Shown here piece by piece: positions 26,361-35,059 of a DNA stretch of 64,000 nt. Origin of the DNA: Acetobacterium malicum subsp. dehalogenans DSM 11527 (GTDB lineage Bacteria > Bacillota > Clostridia > Eubacteriales > Eubacteriaceae); contig NZ_AXAC01000026.1 in NCBI RefSeq assembly GCF_000472665.1, forward strand, positions 1-64,000, in the 5' to 3' direction. The notes below the pieces were generated by a model. It saw nothing but the letters and a program-made list of their open reading frames with translations. It was not told the DNA's origin and ran no database searches. Position numbers and translations under genes: made by a program. Every line of letters starts with the position of its first letter. Positions within the stretch are counted from its first letter, which is position 1.

Positions 26361-28514
26361 ATGAATGAAAATAACCATAACTGGTGTATTGAAGAGCAAC
26401 GACTGAAGGAAACCATTGAAGAAGCCAGGGCACAACTTGATGATGCGTTGAAAGCGAATGAGAAGAACCGGGAAATGATCCAGGCGGCCAAAAAAGAAAT
26501 CCGTGAAAATACTTCCCATGGCATTGGCAATCTCTGGGGTTCCGATGGCTTTGAAGCGCTGGTTGAATTGAGCCAGGCGATGGCTCCGGTGACAGAACGA
26601 ACGGCCCTATATGAATTTACCGAAGCCAAGATCACCAAGCTTCGGGGCATTCTTGACACGCCTTATTTTGCCCGGATTGATTTTTGTTTTAGTGATGGCG
26701 AGCAAACCGAACCAATCTATATTGGTCACCATTCACTGAAAAAAGAAAACGCCTATAAAATGCTGATCCATGACTGGCGGTCACCGGTTGCCAGCGTTTT
26801 CTACCGTTTTGCCCCGGGGGATGCCTGGTATGATGCACCGGTTGGTCGGATTGAGGGTAAGCTGCTGTTAAAACGCCAATTTGAAATCAAAGATGGCCAT
26901 CTGGATTTCTTTTTTGATGCCGATCTGCAGGTCTTTGATGAGTTTCTTAAGAAGCTCCTGTCCAGCAATACCTCGCCGAAAATGAAAACCATTGTCGAAT
27001 CGATCCAGCGGGATCAGGATCTGGTGATTCGGGATATGGAAAACGATGTGTTGATTGTTCAGGGCGTGGCGGGCAGCGGCAAAACCTCAATAGCCCTGCA
27101 CCGGGCCGCCTATCTGATGTACCAGGGTTTATCAGATCGTCTTCAGGGGCGGGAAATCATCATTGTCTCGCCCCATAAACTGTTTGAACAGTACATTGCC
27201 AACGTGATTCCCGAACTGGGGGAAGAAAATGTCCGGACACTGGTTTTTGATGAAATCATTAAGGATCTGATCGATAAAAAATTTGAAACAAAGAACGTTT
27301 TTCTGGAACGGGTTTTATCAAATGGTCCTCAGAGCCAGCTAAAAAGCGACAGCATGGCATTTAAGGCCTCGGCGGATTTTATCAAAATTCTGGATCGTTT
27401 TATTGATGATATTCCCCAGCACTTAATGAACATCCGGGATATCCGCTATAAAGGTGAGACGATTTTTACCCGGGCCGAAATCATCAGCCGTCTGCAAACG
27501 AACCCCGATACGCCCTTAAAAACCAAACTGGGCTATCTGGAAGAGGCGATCAATGAAACGGTCTATGGAAAATGGCGACGTCCGCTTAAAAGCTCGGTCC
27601 GGAATGAAATGATGCGCTTTGCCGAAATCGATGCCTTGAATCTTTATGCCCAGCTGTTTGAGAATGACGGTTACTTTTTTAAAATTGCCGCGGGGATTGC
27701 CCTGCCGGAGGGGATCCGCAAAATGCTGGCGGTGACCAAACGAAATCTGATCCACCATCACTTAAACTATGATGATGCCGTTGCCCTGGCATATCTGAGC
27801 TTAAGGCTGTTTGGAGCAAAAGAATACGCTACCATCAAACAGGTGATCATCGATGAAAGCCAGGATTATTATCCCCTCCATTATGAAATCCTGAATCGGT
27901 TGTTTTTAAAGTCCAAGTTGACGATTTTGGGGGATATCAATCAGACCCTGCAAAAAAATGAAGATCTCAGCTTTTATGAAGCGATCGCAAAGCGCCTGAA
28001 CCGCAAGAAAAGTGCCCTGGTGACGATGAACAAGAGCTACCGTTGCACCAGCGAGATTTTACGTTTCAGTAAACAGTTCATCGATGATGCCATCCCGGTG
28101 GAGAGCTTTAACCGCAGTGGGGAAGAACCGGTGTTGCTGGGTGCGGCCGATACCGAAAGCCTGGTGGAAAAACTTTGTGACACAATCAACCAGTGTCAAA
28201 CGGCGGGTTACCAATCGATCGGGCTGATTGTAAAAACCCAGAAAAATACCATGGTGCTTTTTGAGGCATTAAAGAAAAAAATGTCGGTCAATCTGATCCG
28301 GCATCAGACGGTTGTTGAGATTGAGGGCGTTTCGATCATGCCTTTGTACCTGTCAAAAGGTCTGGAGTTTGATGCGGTGTTGATCTGTGATGTCAGTGCT
28401 GAGAATTATCACAGTGAGGCTGATAAACGGTTGCTTTATATTGGCTGTACCCGGGCCCTGCATCGGTTGTATCTGCTCTGGGAAGGCCAACCGAGTCCCC
28501 TGCTAACCGATTAA
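26361..28514 (+). CDS. helD: HelD-like UvrD/Rep-family RNA polymerase recycling ATPase
   Basis: 717 residues. The N-terminal about 60 residues are a charged coiled coil. A HelD-specific segment follows (PYFARIDFCFSDGE, YIGHHSL, LIHDWRSPVASVFYRF). Then Walker A GVAGSGKTSIALHRAAYLMY lies near 235, with IIDESQDYYPLHY as the DExQ box and a C-terminal KGLEFDAVLICD motif. HelD proteins use ATP to pull RNA polymerase off DNA and nucleic acid. The arrangement of domain pieces rather than a plain UvrD order supports HelD. Single gene. Confidence 0.9.
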   Translation: MNENNHNWCIEEQRLKETIEEARAQLDDALKANEKNREMIQAAKKEIRENTSHGIGNLWGSDGFEALVELSQAMAPVTERTALYEFTEAKITKLRGILDTPYFARIDFCFSDGEQTEPIYIGHHSLKKENAYKMLIHDWRSPVASVFYRFAPGDAWYDAPVGRIEGKLLLKRQFEIKDGHLDFFFDADLQVFDEFLKKLLSSNTSPKMKTIVESIQRDQDLVIRDMENDVLIVQGVAGSGKTSIALHRAAYLMYQGLSDRLQGREIIIVSPHKLFEQYIANVIPELGEENVRTLVFDEIIKDLIDKKFETKNVFLERVLSNGPQSQLKSDSMAFKASADFIKILDRFIDDIPQHLMNIRDIRYKGETIFTRAEIISRLQTNPDTPLKTKLGYLEEAINETVYGKWRRPLKSSVRNEMMRFAEIDALNLYAQLFENDGYFFKIAAGIALPEGIRKMLAVTKRNLIHHHLNYDDAVALAYLSLRLFGAKEYATIKQVIIDESQDYYPLHYEILNRLFLKSKLTILGDINQTLQKNEDLSFYEAIAKRLNRKKSALVTMNKSYRCTSEILRFSKQFIDDAIPVESFNRSGEEPVLLGAADTESLVEKLCDTINQCQTAGYQSIGLIVKTQKNTMVLFEALKKKMSVNLIRHQTVVEIEGVSIMPLYLSKGLEFDAVLICDVSAENYHSEADKRLLYIGCTRALHRLYLLWEGQPSPLLTD

Positions 28515-28949
28515 AGGGAGGTATCGGGGGATGCCGTGATTTCGGTCAAGTCGGAGGGATGGCTTAATGGTCATCACTTCGGCTTATTTTTTTGCCCAAA
28601 CGGCGATAAAATCTTTCCGTCGGTACCATTAAATGATACAATAAATCCATAAGAATCGATTAAAACAATGATTTGTAATTGTGAATGTCCAGCACAAACG
28701 GAATAGCAGAGTACCCCAGATATTTGGTGATAGGAGTTTGCCATTAAACTTTTTATGAATCCACGTAGTTATATATGCTACAAAAAAATTCGTGAGTATT
28801 CTTTATTTGATACGCATTAACCGTTTACGTAATAAGCGAAACGTTACTTTGTCATAGAATTCACAATTATTGAGGATACATTAAGATACTAATACGTAAA
28901 ACACGGAACTTTAAAAAACAACAACCGACAAAAGAAAGGAATTCATATA
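28515..28949. other. AT-rich intergenic region before the AAA ATPase gene
   Basis: It holds the repeat at 28585-28662, described separately. A weak hairpin-like stretch after helD ends in a T-run at about 28587-28593. No ORF or structured RNA recognised in the rest. Base composition falls towards the AT-rich gene that follows. Confidence 0.5.
28585..28662 (+). repeat. AT-rich intergenic repeat, copy R1
   Basis: TTATTTTTTTGCC, then CGATAAAATCTTTCC, then ACCATTAAATGATACAATAA and ATCC. The same order of blocks recurs at 46345-46423 and 61971-62050. The TACAAT could be a promoter -10. Confidence 0.75.
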
Positions 28950-31538
28950 ATGTCAGTATATCAAGATATCTTAAATTGGTCGCAAGACAGGCAAGCATTT
29001 GTTCAAGATGCACTAAGAAGACTGATAACATCATCAGCACTTACACAAAACGATATTGATGAACTTGTACAATTAGTGAAAAAAGAATGTGGCGACTTGT
29101 CGATTTCTATAAATGCGATTCCGCTTGACAATAGTCATATACCTATATCAACTGTAACAAATGGAGACTGTCCAAGATTAATTAGTCTAAGTAATCCTAT
29201 AAATATTTGCGCTTTGCATAATCAGGGAAATTTGCAATTTTCAAATACGGGTTTGACTGTTGTTTATGGAAATAATGGCTCTGGAAAATCAAGTTACTCA
29301 CGCATTTTAAGAAAATTTTGTTGGAGTAGAAATCCTGATATTACACTTAAGAAAAACGTTTTCAACCCATCAAGCAGCCAACAGCAAGTTGATTTTGTCA
29401 TTGAAAGAAATGGCTCGAATGATAGTTTCACTTGGACTGAAAGCAGCTCAAGGAATTCTATTCTCAATTCAATTTTTGTATTTGATAACGAATGCGGAGA
29501 TGTTTACATCAACAACGAAAATCCCACCGAATATAAACCTGTTGGAATTGATATTTTAGAAAAATTGATTTCAACTTTTGGAATAATTTCACAAACTTTG
29601 GATTCGTCTATCGCTTCGTACATTACGCAAAAACCTACATTACCTCATAGTATGAGTCAAACAAATATAGCTCAATGGTATGAAACAATTGAAAATTTAG
29701 AACGAGTTAATGTTGATTCACAAATTCAATTTATCAAAATGGACACCATTAGAAAACAAGAACTTACAAACTTAACAACAGCGCAAAATCCCCAACAGGA
29801 TATTACAAATTTAACCGATCAGCTAAAACGAATTGACGGCTACATTCGACAAATAGCGCTAATTGAAGCATTATTCAACGAACAGAACATAAACGAACTA
29901 AGAGCAAATAGAAACAAATTTGACAGTGTATACCATGCATATCAAATTGCAACAACCGAATTACAAAATATGGACACCCTAGACGGATTTGGAACAAATC
30001 CTTGGAGAACGTTATGGGAAGCCGCAAAAAAATATGCACATAGTTCAAATCTTTCGGATGGTCAGAACTTTCCATCTTTGATATCTTTACAAAAATGCGT
30101 GTTATGTCAACAAGAACTTGACGAAACCGCACAACAGAGAATGTTAACATTTAATAAGTTTGTATTAAATGATGTTTCAACGCAGTTGAGTTCAATTGAC
30201 TTGACAATTCAACAAAAATTGAGCTCATACAATTCATTAGTCGTTCCGCCATATGAAAATCTTACTGAATTAGAACAAGTAATACCAAACTTTAAAGACA
30301 ACTACATTCGATTTGCTAATTCAATTACAATATTAAAAAATTCAGTTATCGCATTTTTGCAAAACGGTGGCAACCTAAACGTCAATTTACAAACTATGAC
30401 ACCAAGCATAAAGGCACTAGTTCCAAGTATTAATTCAAAGATTGAACAGTATAAGCAGCTTTGGAAAAATAGAAACGCTTTTATTTCTGAACTAGATGAA
30501 CTTAAAACAAAAGAATTTTTGTTCAATAACAGGACTATAATTCTTAAATACTTCGACGAATTCAAATACAAATCTTGGATATGTCAGTGTCAATCGAAAC
30601 TTGCGACAAACGGAATCTCACGTAAAATTGGCGAGTTGATGGGAACCCAAGCAGTGAGTTTACAGCACCGAGAATTTATTAACCATCTTAACTTCTTTAA
30701 TATTGATTTAGCTAGCAAAGTTCTGATTTCGAAAACAAGAACAAGCCAAGGAAATACATATCAAAGATGTAGTTTAAATGGCATCAACGAATCAATAAAT
30801 TCCATTATGAGTGAAGGTGAACAAAAAATCATTGCCTTGTCAAATTTTCTTGCAGAATGTACGATTGAAAATCGTCTGAATACTATCGTATTTGACGATC
30901 CGGTTACATCTTTAGATTTAGATTATAGAGATTTGATTGCGACTAAAATAGTTCATTTATCGCAAAACAGACAAATAATAATTTTCACTCATGACTTATC
31001 ATTTTTACGATTGCTTATAGATACGCATAAAGCAATCGAAGGCACACACTGCAAAATTATAGGTATTGACAAATACAACGGCATTAGCGGTATTGTAACA
31101 GACGAAATTCCATATTTGGCGAAAAACGTTCAAGAAAGAGTGAATTCAATTAGCAGGATCTTGAAAGAACACGATTCACTTGATTTGACTGATTCGCATG
31201 GTAGAGAAACCAAGCTTGATTCGGCACGAAAAAGATTTCGAATGTTATTAGAGCGTTCTGTTGAAGAAATTTTATCTAACAAAACTTATGAACGTTTTAG
31301 TAAAAATATACATTTGAAAAAAGGCAATTTATCAAGTTATATAGTTACCGAACAAGAAGATGTTGATTTTCTTTTAAATTTATTTAGCAAGTATTCTATA
31401 ACAGAGCATGATGGAGGAATATCAACAATTCCACAGCTACCAACTAAATCTGAAATTGAACAAGACATCAGAAGTTATTCAACTTGGAAAGACAAGTTTA
31501 AGCTTAAGTTGAATACATTCCTAGCAACATACAATTAA
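28950..31538 (+). CDS. AAA_13-type ATPase with zinc-hook CxxC, RloC/PrrC-like
   Basis: 862 residues; RBS AAAGGA. ABC-type ATPase head: Walker A GNNGSGKS at 107-114, signature SEGEQ at 621-625, Walker B TIVFDDPVTSLD at 645-656 and H-loop FTHD at 679-682. Between them is a long helical region with CVLC at 383-386, like the zinc hook of Rad50 and RloC. The C-terminal domain has RMLLE at 764-768 and a His at 820 in SITEHDGG. Anticodon nucleases PrrC and RloC use an R-xxx-E plus His set, so a tRNA-nuclease role is possible but not shown. The gene is much more AT-rich than its neighbours and has no partner in its operon, both suggesting transfer. Alternative: SMC-like defence ATPase without nuclease. 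Confidence 0.75.
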   Translation: MSVYQDILNWSQDRQAFVQDALRRLITSSALTQNDIDELVQLVKKECGDLSISINAIPLDNSHIPISTVTNGDCPRLISLSNPINICALHNQGNLQFSNTGLTVVYGNNGSGKSSYSRILRKFCWSRNPDITLKKNVFNPSSSQQQVDFVIERNGSNDSFTWTESSSRNSILNSIFVFDNECGDVYINNENPTEYKPVGIDILEKLISTFGIISQTLDSSIASYITQKPTLPHSMSQTNIAQWYETIENLERVNVDSQIQFIKMDTIRKQELTNLTTAQNPQQDITNLTDQLKRIDGYIRQIALIEALFNEQNINELRANRNKFDSVYHAYQIATTELQNMDTLDGFGTNPWRTLWEAAKKYAHSSNLSDGQNFPSLISLQKCVLCQQELDETAQQRMLTFNKFVLNDVSTQLSSIDLTIQQKLSSYNSLVVPPYENLTELEQVIPNFKDNYIRFANSITILKNSVIAFLQNGGNLNVNLQTMTPSIKALVPSINSKIEQYKQLWKNRNAFISELDELKTKEFLFNNRTIILKYFDEFKYKSWICQCQSKLATNGISRKIGELMGTQAVSLQHREFINHLNFFNIDLASKVLISKTRTSQGNTYQRCSLNGINESINSIMSEGEQKIIALSNFLAECTIENRLNTIVFDDPVTSLDLDYRDLIATKIVHLSQNRQIIIFTHDLSFLRLLIDTHKAIEGTHCKIIGIDKYNGISGIVTDEIPYLAKNVQERVNSISRILKEHDSLDLTDSHGRETKLDSARKRFRMLLERSVEEILSNKTYERFSKNIHLKKGNLSSYIVTEQEDVDFLLNLFSKYSITEHDGGISTIPQLPTKSEIEQDIRSYSTWKDKFKLKLNTFLATYN

Positions 31539-31546
31539 AAAAATAG

Positions 31547-31575
31547 GTACACAAGGGGACGGAGGTTTTGTGCGC
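31547..31575. repeat. Short flanking repeat, left copy
   Basis: GTACACAAGGGGACGGAGGT then TTTGTGCGC. It matches 37307-37334 except for four substitutions and one missing base. It contains a CACAA/TTGTG inverted pair. Both copies lie just outside the TerB-BrxD-helicase operon. Sequences of this kind are common intergenic palindromes in Clostridia. Confidence 0.75.
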
Positions 31576-31719
31576 TTCCTGGCATGGCGACAGCAGCCTT
31601 GCAGGTTGTAGTCGCAAGCGTCATCGTTAGGATACCCTTGCTTACTCAAAGGGACGGTGGTAATATGCACCTTCCCCTAGTCAACCGCTCAGATTTAAAA
31701 TCCAGAAAGAAGGCTTATC

Positions 31720-33720
31720 ATGAGTAAAACAGCTCCAAAACTCCCCGGCACAGGCATGCGGATTCTTTCTTTTGTGCCCGTGATTAATTGTTTTGTAATA
31801 ATCTACCTGGGCATAAGTTATGCTGAAAAGTTGACGCTTATTCTCGGTGGTGCCTATTTTTTAATTTCCCTGTTTTTCCCGGATATTTCGCCGCTGATCT
31901 GGCTTGTCGTCGTGATTCACTATATCATTTTCTATAGGCAAATTAAAAAGAAAATGGTGGAGGTTAGAAAAGTGCCATCAGAAAATACCACCGTCAAACA
32001 GATTAAAAATACGCTGCCCGAAAAGCAAATCTTCTCAGATATAACCCTATCAGGTAAAGTGGAAAATAAACAAACCATTCCAGAAAAGGGTTCTACAGCA
32101 ACGATCCCCTTTACGGTATCGGTAACCTATCTTAATCCCCATGAAGAATTTTTTGAGGATATCAAAAAATATGCTGATAAAAAAGGGGCAGAAACCATTT
32201 TCGTACCCTTTATGTCCTACTGGCCGTCCTATCAAAGCATGTCAGGTCCGCAGCGAAAATGGTATTTTTACTGGCGCTCTGAAATAAGAAAGAAAAACTA
32301 TCTTGATACTGATTTATCTTACATTTTTATCTACATTTATGAATTATTAAACGGGGTTGGATATCAAACACCCGATGAAGGCTACACCCTGCTGCTGGAA
32401 ATCTGGGAAGCCTATCGGGAAGCTTTTCCCAAACTGAATAATTATCTGTATGACTGGTCCTTTGACTTTGCCTATCTAAATAGAATTGAGCCAAGCTTTG
32501 CAAATTACGAGTCTTCTTTTCATAAGTCCTCCTATGTAACGGATACGATTATTGAACAGCATCGTCAGGATGTGCCGCTTAAAATTAGCTTTGAACTGGT
32601 TGACGCCTTATGTGATTACTCCATAAAAGGTAGCAAATTTTATCAAAGCGGCTATCATGAATTGATGAAAGAGGCGATTCCCCGGATTGTCTCACTGGCG
32701 GATGCTTTTTTAAGGAAAAAAAGCCAGCAGGGGCTTTTGGAAACCTTCGGCCCCGAACAGGCAGTCACCAAAGAGCGTTATCTGTACAGAAGTGCCCTTT
32801 GTCCCCAGGCCAATCAGACCATTTTTGTTACGATCAAAGAATATTCTTCAGCGCCGCAGTTAAGTAATTATGTTAACCAGCTCGTCCGTTTTGGGGAAAA
32901 TACCCTGCGTGAGATTTATGGAACGAAAGGGCGGTTGCGGGGCATTGCGATCGATGAGGAAACCGGAAATCTGATCGCTTCTTTTCTGAAAAGAGAATAC
33001 GGATTAACAGAAATCGAAGAAAACAAAGGGGACAAACCGGCGAAGCTTGAACTGAATTTTGAGGACATCAATGATCTGCGTAAGCAGTCCGATGCCGTTC
33101 GCTCAATTTTACAGGTGGAAGATGCGGCCGGCGAAGAAATGGTAGCGCCAACGGAAAAAATATTATTAACCGAAGTCGAAGAGTTTATCACCATTTACAA
33201 AGCCCTTTCTGAAAATGAACGAGCTTTTCTTAAAAAGCTTTATGAGTCGGAGTACGAAGCGGAGTTGATGCCAGTCGATACCCAAACAATTTCTGCAATC
33301 AACCGACTGGCGGACCGTTATTTACAAAATGACTTAATCAGCGTCGAAGGCGATCAGATGATTATCGAAGATGACTTCAGAGACGAAATTGATTATCTGT
33401 TCAAAAATCCGCCTGAAATTGAAGTGGTTAAAGAAAACCAGGCAGATTCTGATAAAACCCTGTTACCGGAAAATCTTCAGGAATTTGTCACAGAACTATT
33501 GCCGGAGCAGCGGCAAAGCCTGATTGCTGTTCTGACCCTTAAAGAACCTGAAATTGAACTGGAGCGAATTGCCGAAGAGACAATGACGATGCCGGAATTA
33601 CTAATAGATGACATTAATGCTCTGGCAATCAATATCTTGGGTGATATTATCATTGAGACGCAGCTTGAGGTTGTCGCGGAGTATGCGGTTATCCTGAAAA
33701 AATCATTAAGAGGAGAATAA
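31720..33720 (+). CDS. Membrane-anchored TerB-domain protein
   Basis: 666 residues; RBS AGAAGG. The N-terminus has two to three hydrophobic segments (about 14-33, 38-55 and 58-74), then a linker. Residues about 160-350 fit TerB_N, with QRKWYFYWRSEIRKKNYLD, YIFIYIYELLNG and a SFDFAYLNRI segment. Residues about 460-660 are helical, acidic and TerB_C-like. TerB proteins belong to Ter-linked stress and anti-phage gene sets. The gene is first in a three-gene operon, with four bases before the BrxD-like gene. A membrane anchor on the TerB protein suggests that it places the ATPase and helicase at the membrane (inference). Domain limits are approximate. Confidence 0.78.
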   Translation: MSKTAPKLPGTGMRILSFVPVINCFVIIYLGISYAEKLTLILGGAYFLISLFFPDISPLIWLVVVIHYIIFYRQIKKKMVEVRKVPSENTTVKQIKNTLPEKQIFSDITLSGKVENKQTIPEKGSTATIPFTVSVTYLNPHEEFFEDIKKYADKKGAETIFVPFMSYWPSYQSMSGPQRKWYFYWRSEIRKKNYLDTDLSYIFIYIYELLNGVGYQTPDEGYTLLLEIWEAYREAFPKLNNYLYDWSFDFAYLNRIEPSFANYESSFHKSSYVTDTIIEQHRQDVPLKISFELVDALCDYSIKGSKFYQSGYHELMKEAIPRIVSLADAFLRKKSQQGLLETFGPEQAVTKERYLYRSALCPQANQTIFVTIKEYSSAPQLSNYVNQLVRFGENTLREIYGTKGRLRGIAIDEETGNLIASFLKREYGLTEIEENKGDKPAKLELNFEDINDLRKQSDAVRSILQVEDAAGEEMVAPTEKILLTEVEEFITIYKALSENERAFLKKLYESEYEAELMPVDTQTISAINRLADRYLQNDLISVEGDQMIIEDDFRDEIDYLFKNPPEIEVVKENQADSDKTLLPENLQEFVTELLPEQRQSLIAVLTLKEPEIELERIAEETMTMPELLIDDINALAINILGDIIIETQLEVVAEYAVILKKSLRGE

Positions 33721-33724
33721 AACG

Positions 33725-35059
33725 ATGGCACCAACAATTAGCCGCCGAGAATCCGGCGCATTAATTAATTCACTGACCGCCGGCGTGGTACCCAGAATTG
33801 GATTGCGCCATATTGCTGTTGGCCGGAAAAATGAAGTAAACGCTTTTTTGAACGATATGAATACCATCGAAGATGGTGGCGCATCTTTTCGATTAATATC
33901 GGGTCAATACGGAAGCGGTAAAAGTTTCTTGCTGCAGATGATTCGAAATAACGCCATGGACAAGAACTTTGTTGTTGCTGATGCCGATCTTTCGCCGGAG
34001 CGGAGGCTGACTGGTTCGAAAGGTCAGGGGCTTTCAACCTATCGGGAATTATTACAGCATCTTTCTACCCCGACCCGGCCGGATGGCGGATCGTTGGAAG
34101 CCATTCTGCAAAAATGGATTATGGGGCTGCAGTCTGCCGTCAGCAAAGAAAGTGGTTATCGACCGAATGAACCTCAACTTGTTGGTGCGGTCAGTGAGCG
34201 GATTGCAGAAACGATGATGGAGTTATCTGAGCTGGCCTATGGTTTTGCTTTTTCCAATGTCATTGATTCCTACTGGCGGGGGATGAAAACAGGCGATGAC
34301 GATCTCAAACAAAATGCTTTGCGCTGGTTGAGAGGGGAATACGCGACCAAAACTGAAGCCAAAAAGGATCTGCCGGTTGATTGCATCATTGAAGATGCGA
34401 GCTGGTATGAATTTTTAAAACTGTTTGCCGTCTTTGTCAAAAAAGCGGGATACAAAGGCTTGTTGGTCTTTCTGGATGAAGGAGTTAATCTCTACAAAAT
34501 TCCCCATAAACAGGCGCGAGACAGCAACTATGAAAAACTGCTCACTATTTTTAACGACACAATGCAGGGGAAAGCCCAAAATATTGGCGTTTTTTTTAGC
34601 GGAACCCCGCAGTTTATTTACGATGAGCGGCGTGGACTTTTTAACTATGAGGCCCTGCGGACACGGCTCGAAGACAACCGCTTCAGCAGTCAGAATTTTG
34701 TTGATTTTACCACCCCGGTAATTAAATTGAACCAGCTCTCACCGGAAGAACTTTTTATTCTGATGGAACGTCTTTGCGAACTCCATAGCGCTCATTACAA
34801 TTATGATTGTACGCTTAGTGAAAATGAATTGACCGTGTTTTTAAAGACCGTGGTTTCTCGTTTGGGGGCTGACCAGCTACTGACGCCCCGCGAAATTACC
34901 CGGGATTTTTTGGGATTATTAAATATCCTTTATCAAAATTCGGGGACGAGCTTTGATTCTTTAATGAATGAACAAAATTACGCCGTAAAAAGTGCTGAAA
35001 GCGACCCCGAAACAATCAGCAGTGATCATGATGATCTGTTTGCCGAATTTGACATATGA
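33725..35059 (+). CDS. brxD: BrxD-like ATP-binding protein (DUF2791)
   Basis: 444 residues; RBS AGAGGAG. The N-terminus SRRESGALINSLTAGVVPRI and RHIAVGRKNEV is characteristic of the BREX type 2 ATPase BrxD (DUF2791). Walker A is GQYGSGKS at 60-67, followed by VADADLSPERRL. The Walker B-like LLVFLDEG is near 245, and a sensor-like FFSGTPQF follows. BrxD accompanies BrxHI in BREX type 2 loci. Here it is next to a TerB gene and a BrxHI-like helicase, and none of the other BREX genes is in the window. It overlaps the helicase gene by four bases (ATGA). Function unproven outside BREX. Confidence 0.85.
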   Translation: MAPTISRRESGALINSLTAGVVPRIGLRHIAVGRKNEVNAFLNDMNTIEDGGASFRLISGQYGSGKSFLLQMIRNNAMDKNFVVADADLSPERRLTGSKGQGLSTYRELLQHLSTPTRPDGGSLEAILQKWIMGLQSAVSKESGYRPNEPQLVGAVSERIAETMMELSELAYGFAFSNVIDSYWRGMKTGDDDLKQNALRWLRGEYATKTEAKKDLPVDCIIEDASWYEFLKLFAVFVKKAGYKGLLVFLDEGVNLYKIPHKQARDSNYEKLLTIFNDTMQGKAQNIGVFFSGTPQFIYDERRGLFNYEALRTRLEDNRFSSQNFVDFTTPVIKLNQLSPEELFILMERLCELHSAHYNYDCTLSENELTVFLKTVVSRLGADQLLTPREITRDFLGLLNILYQNSGTSFDSLMNEQNYAVKSAESDPETISSDHDDLFAEFDI

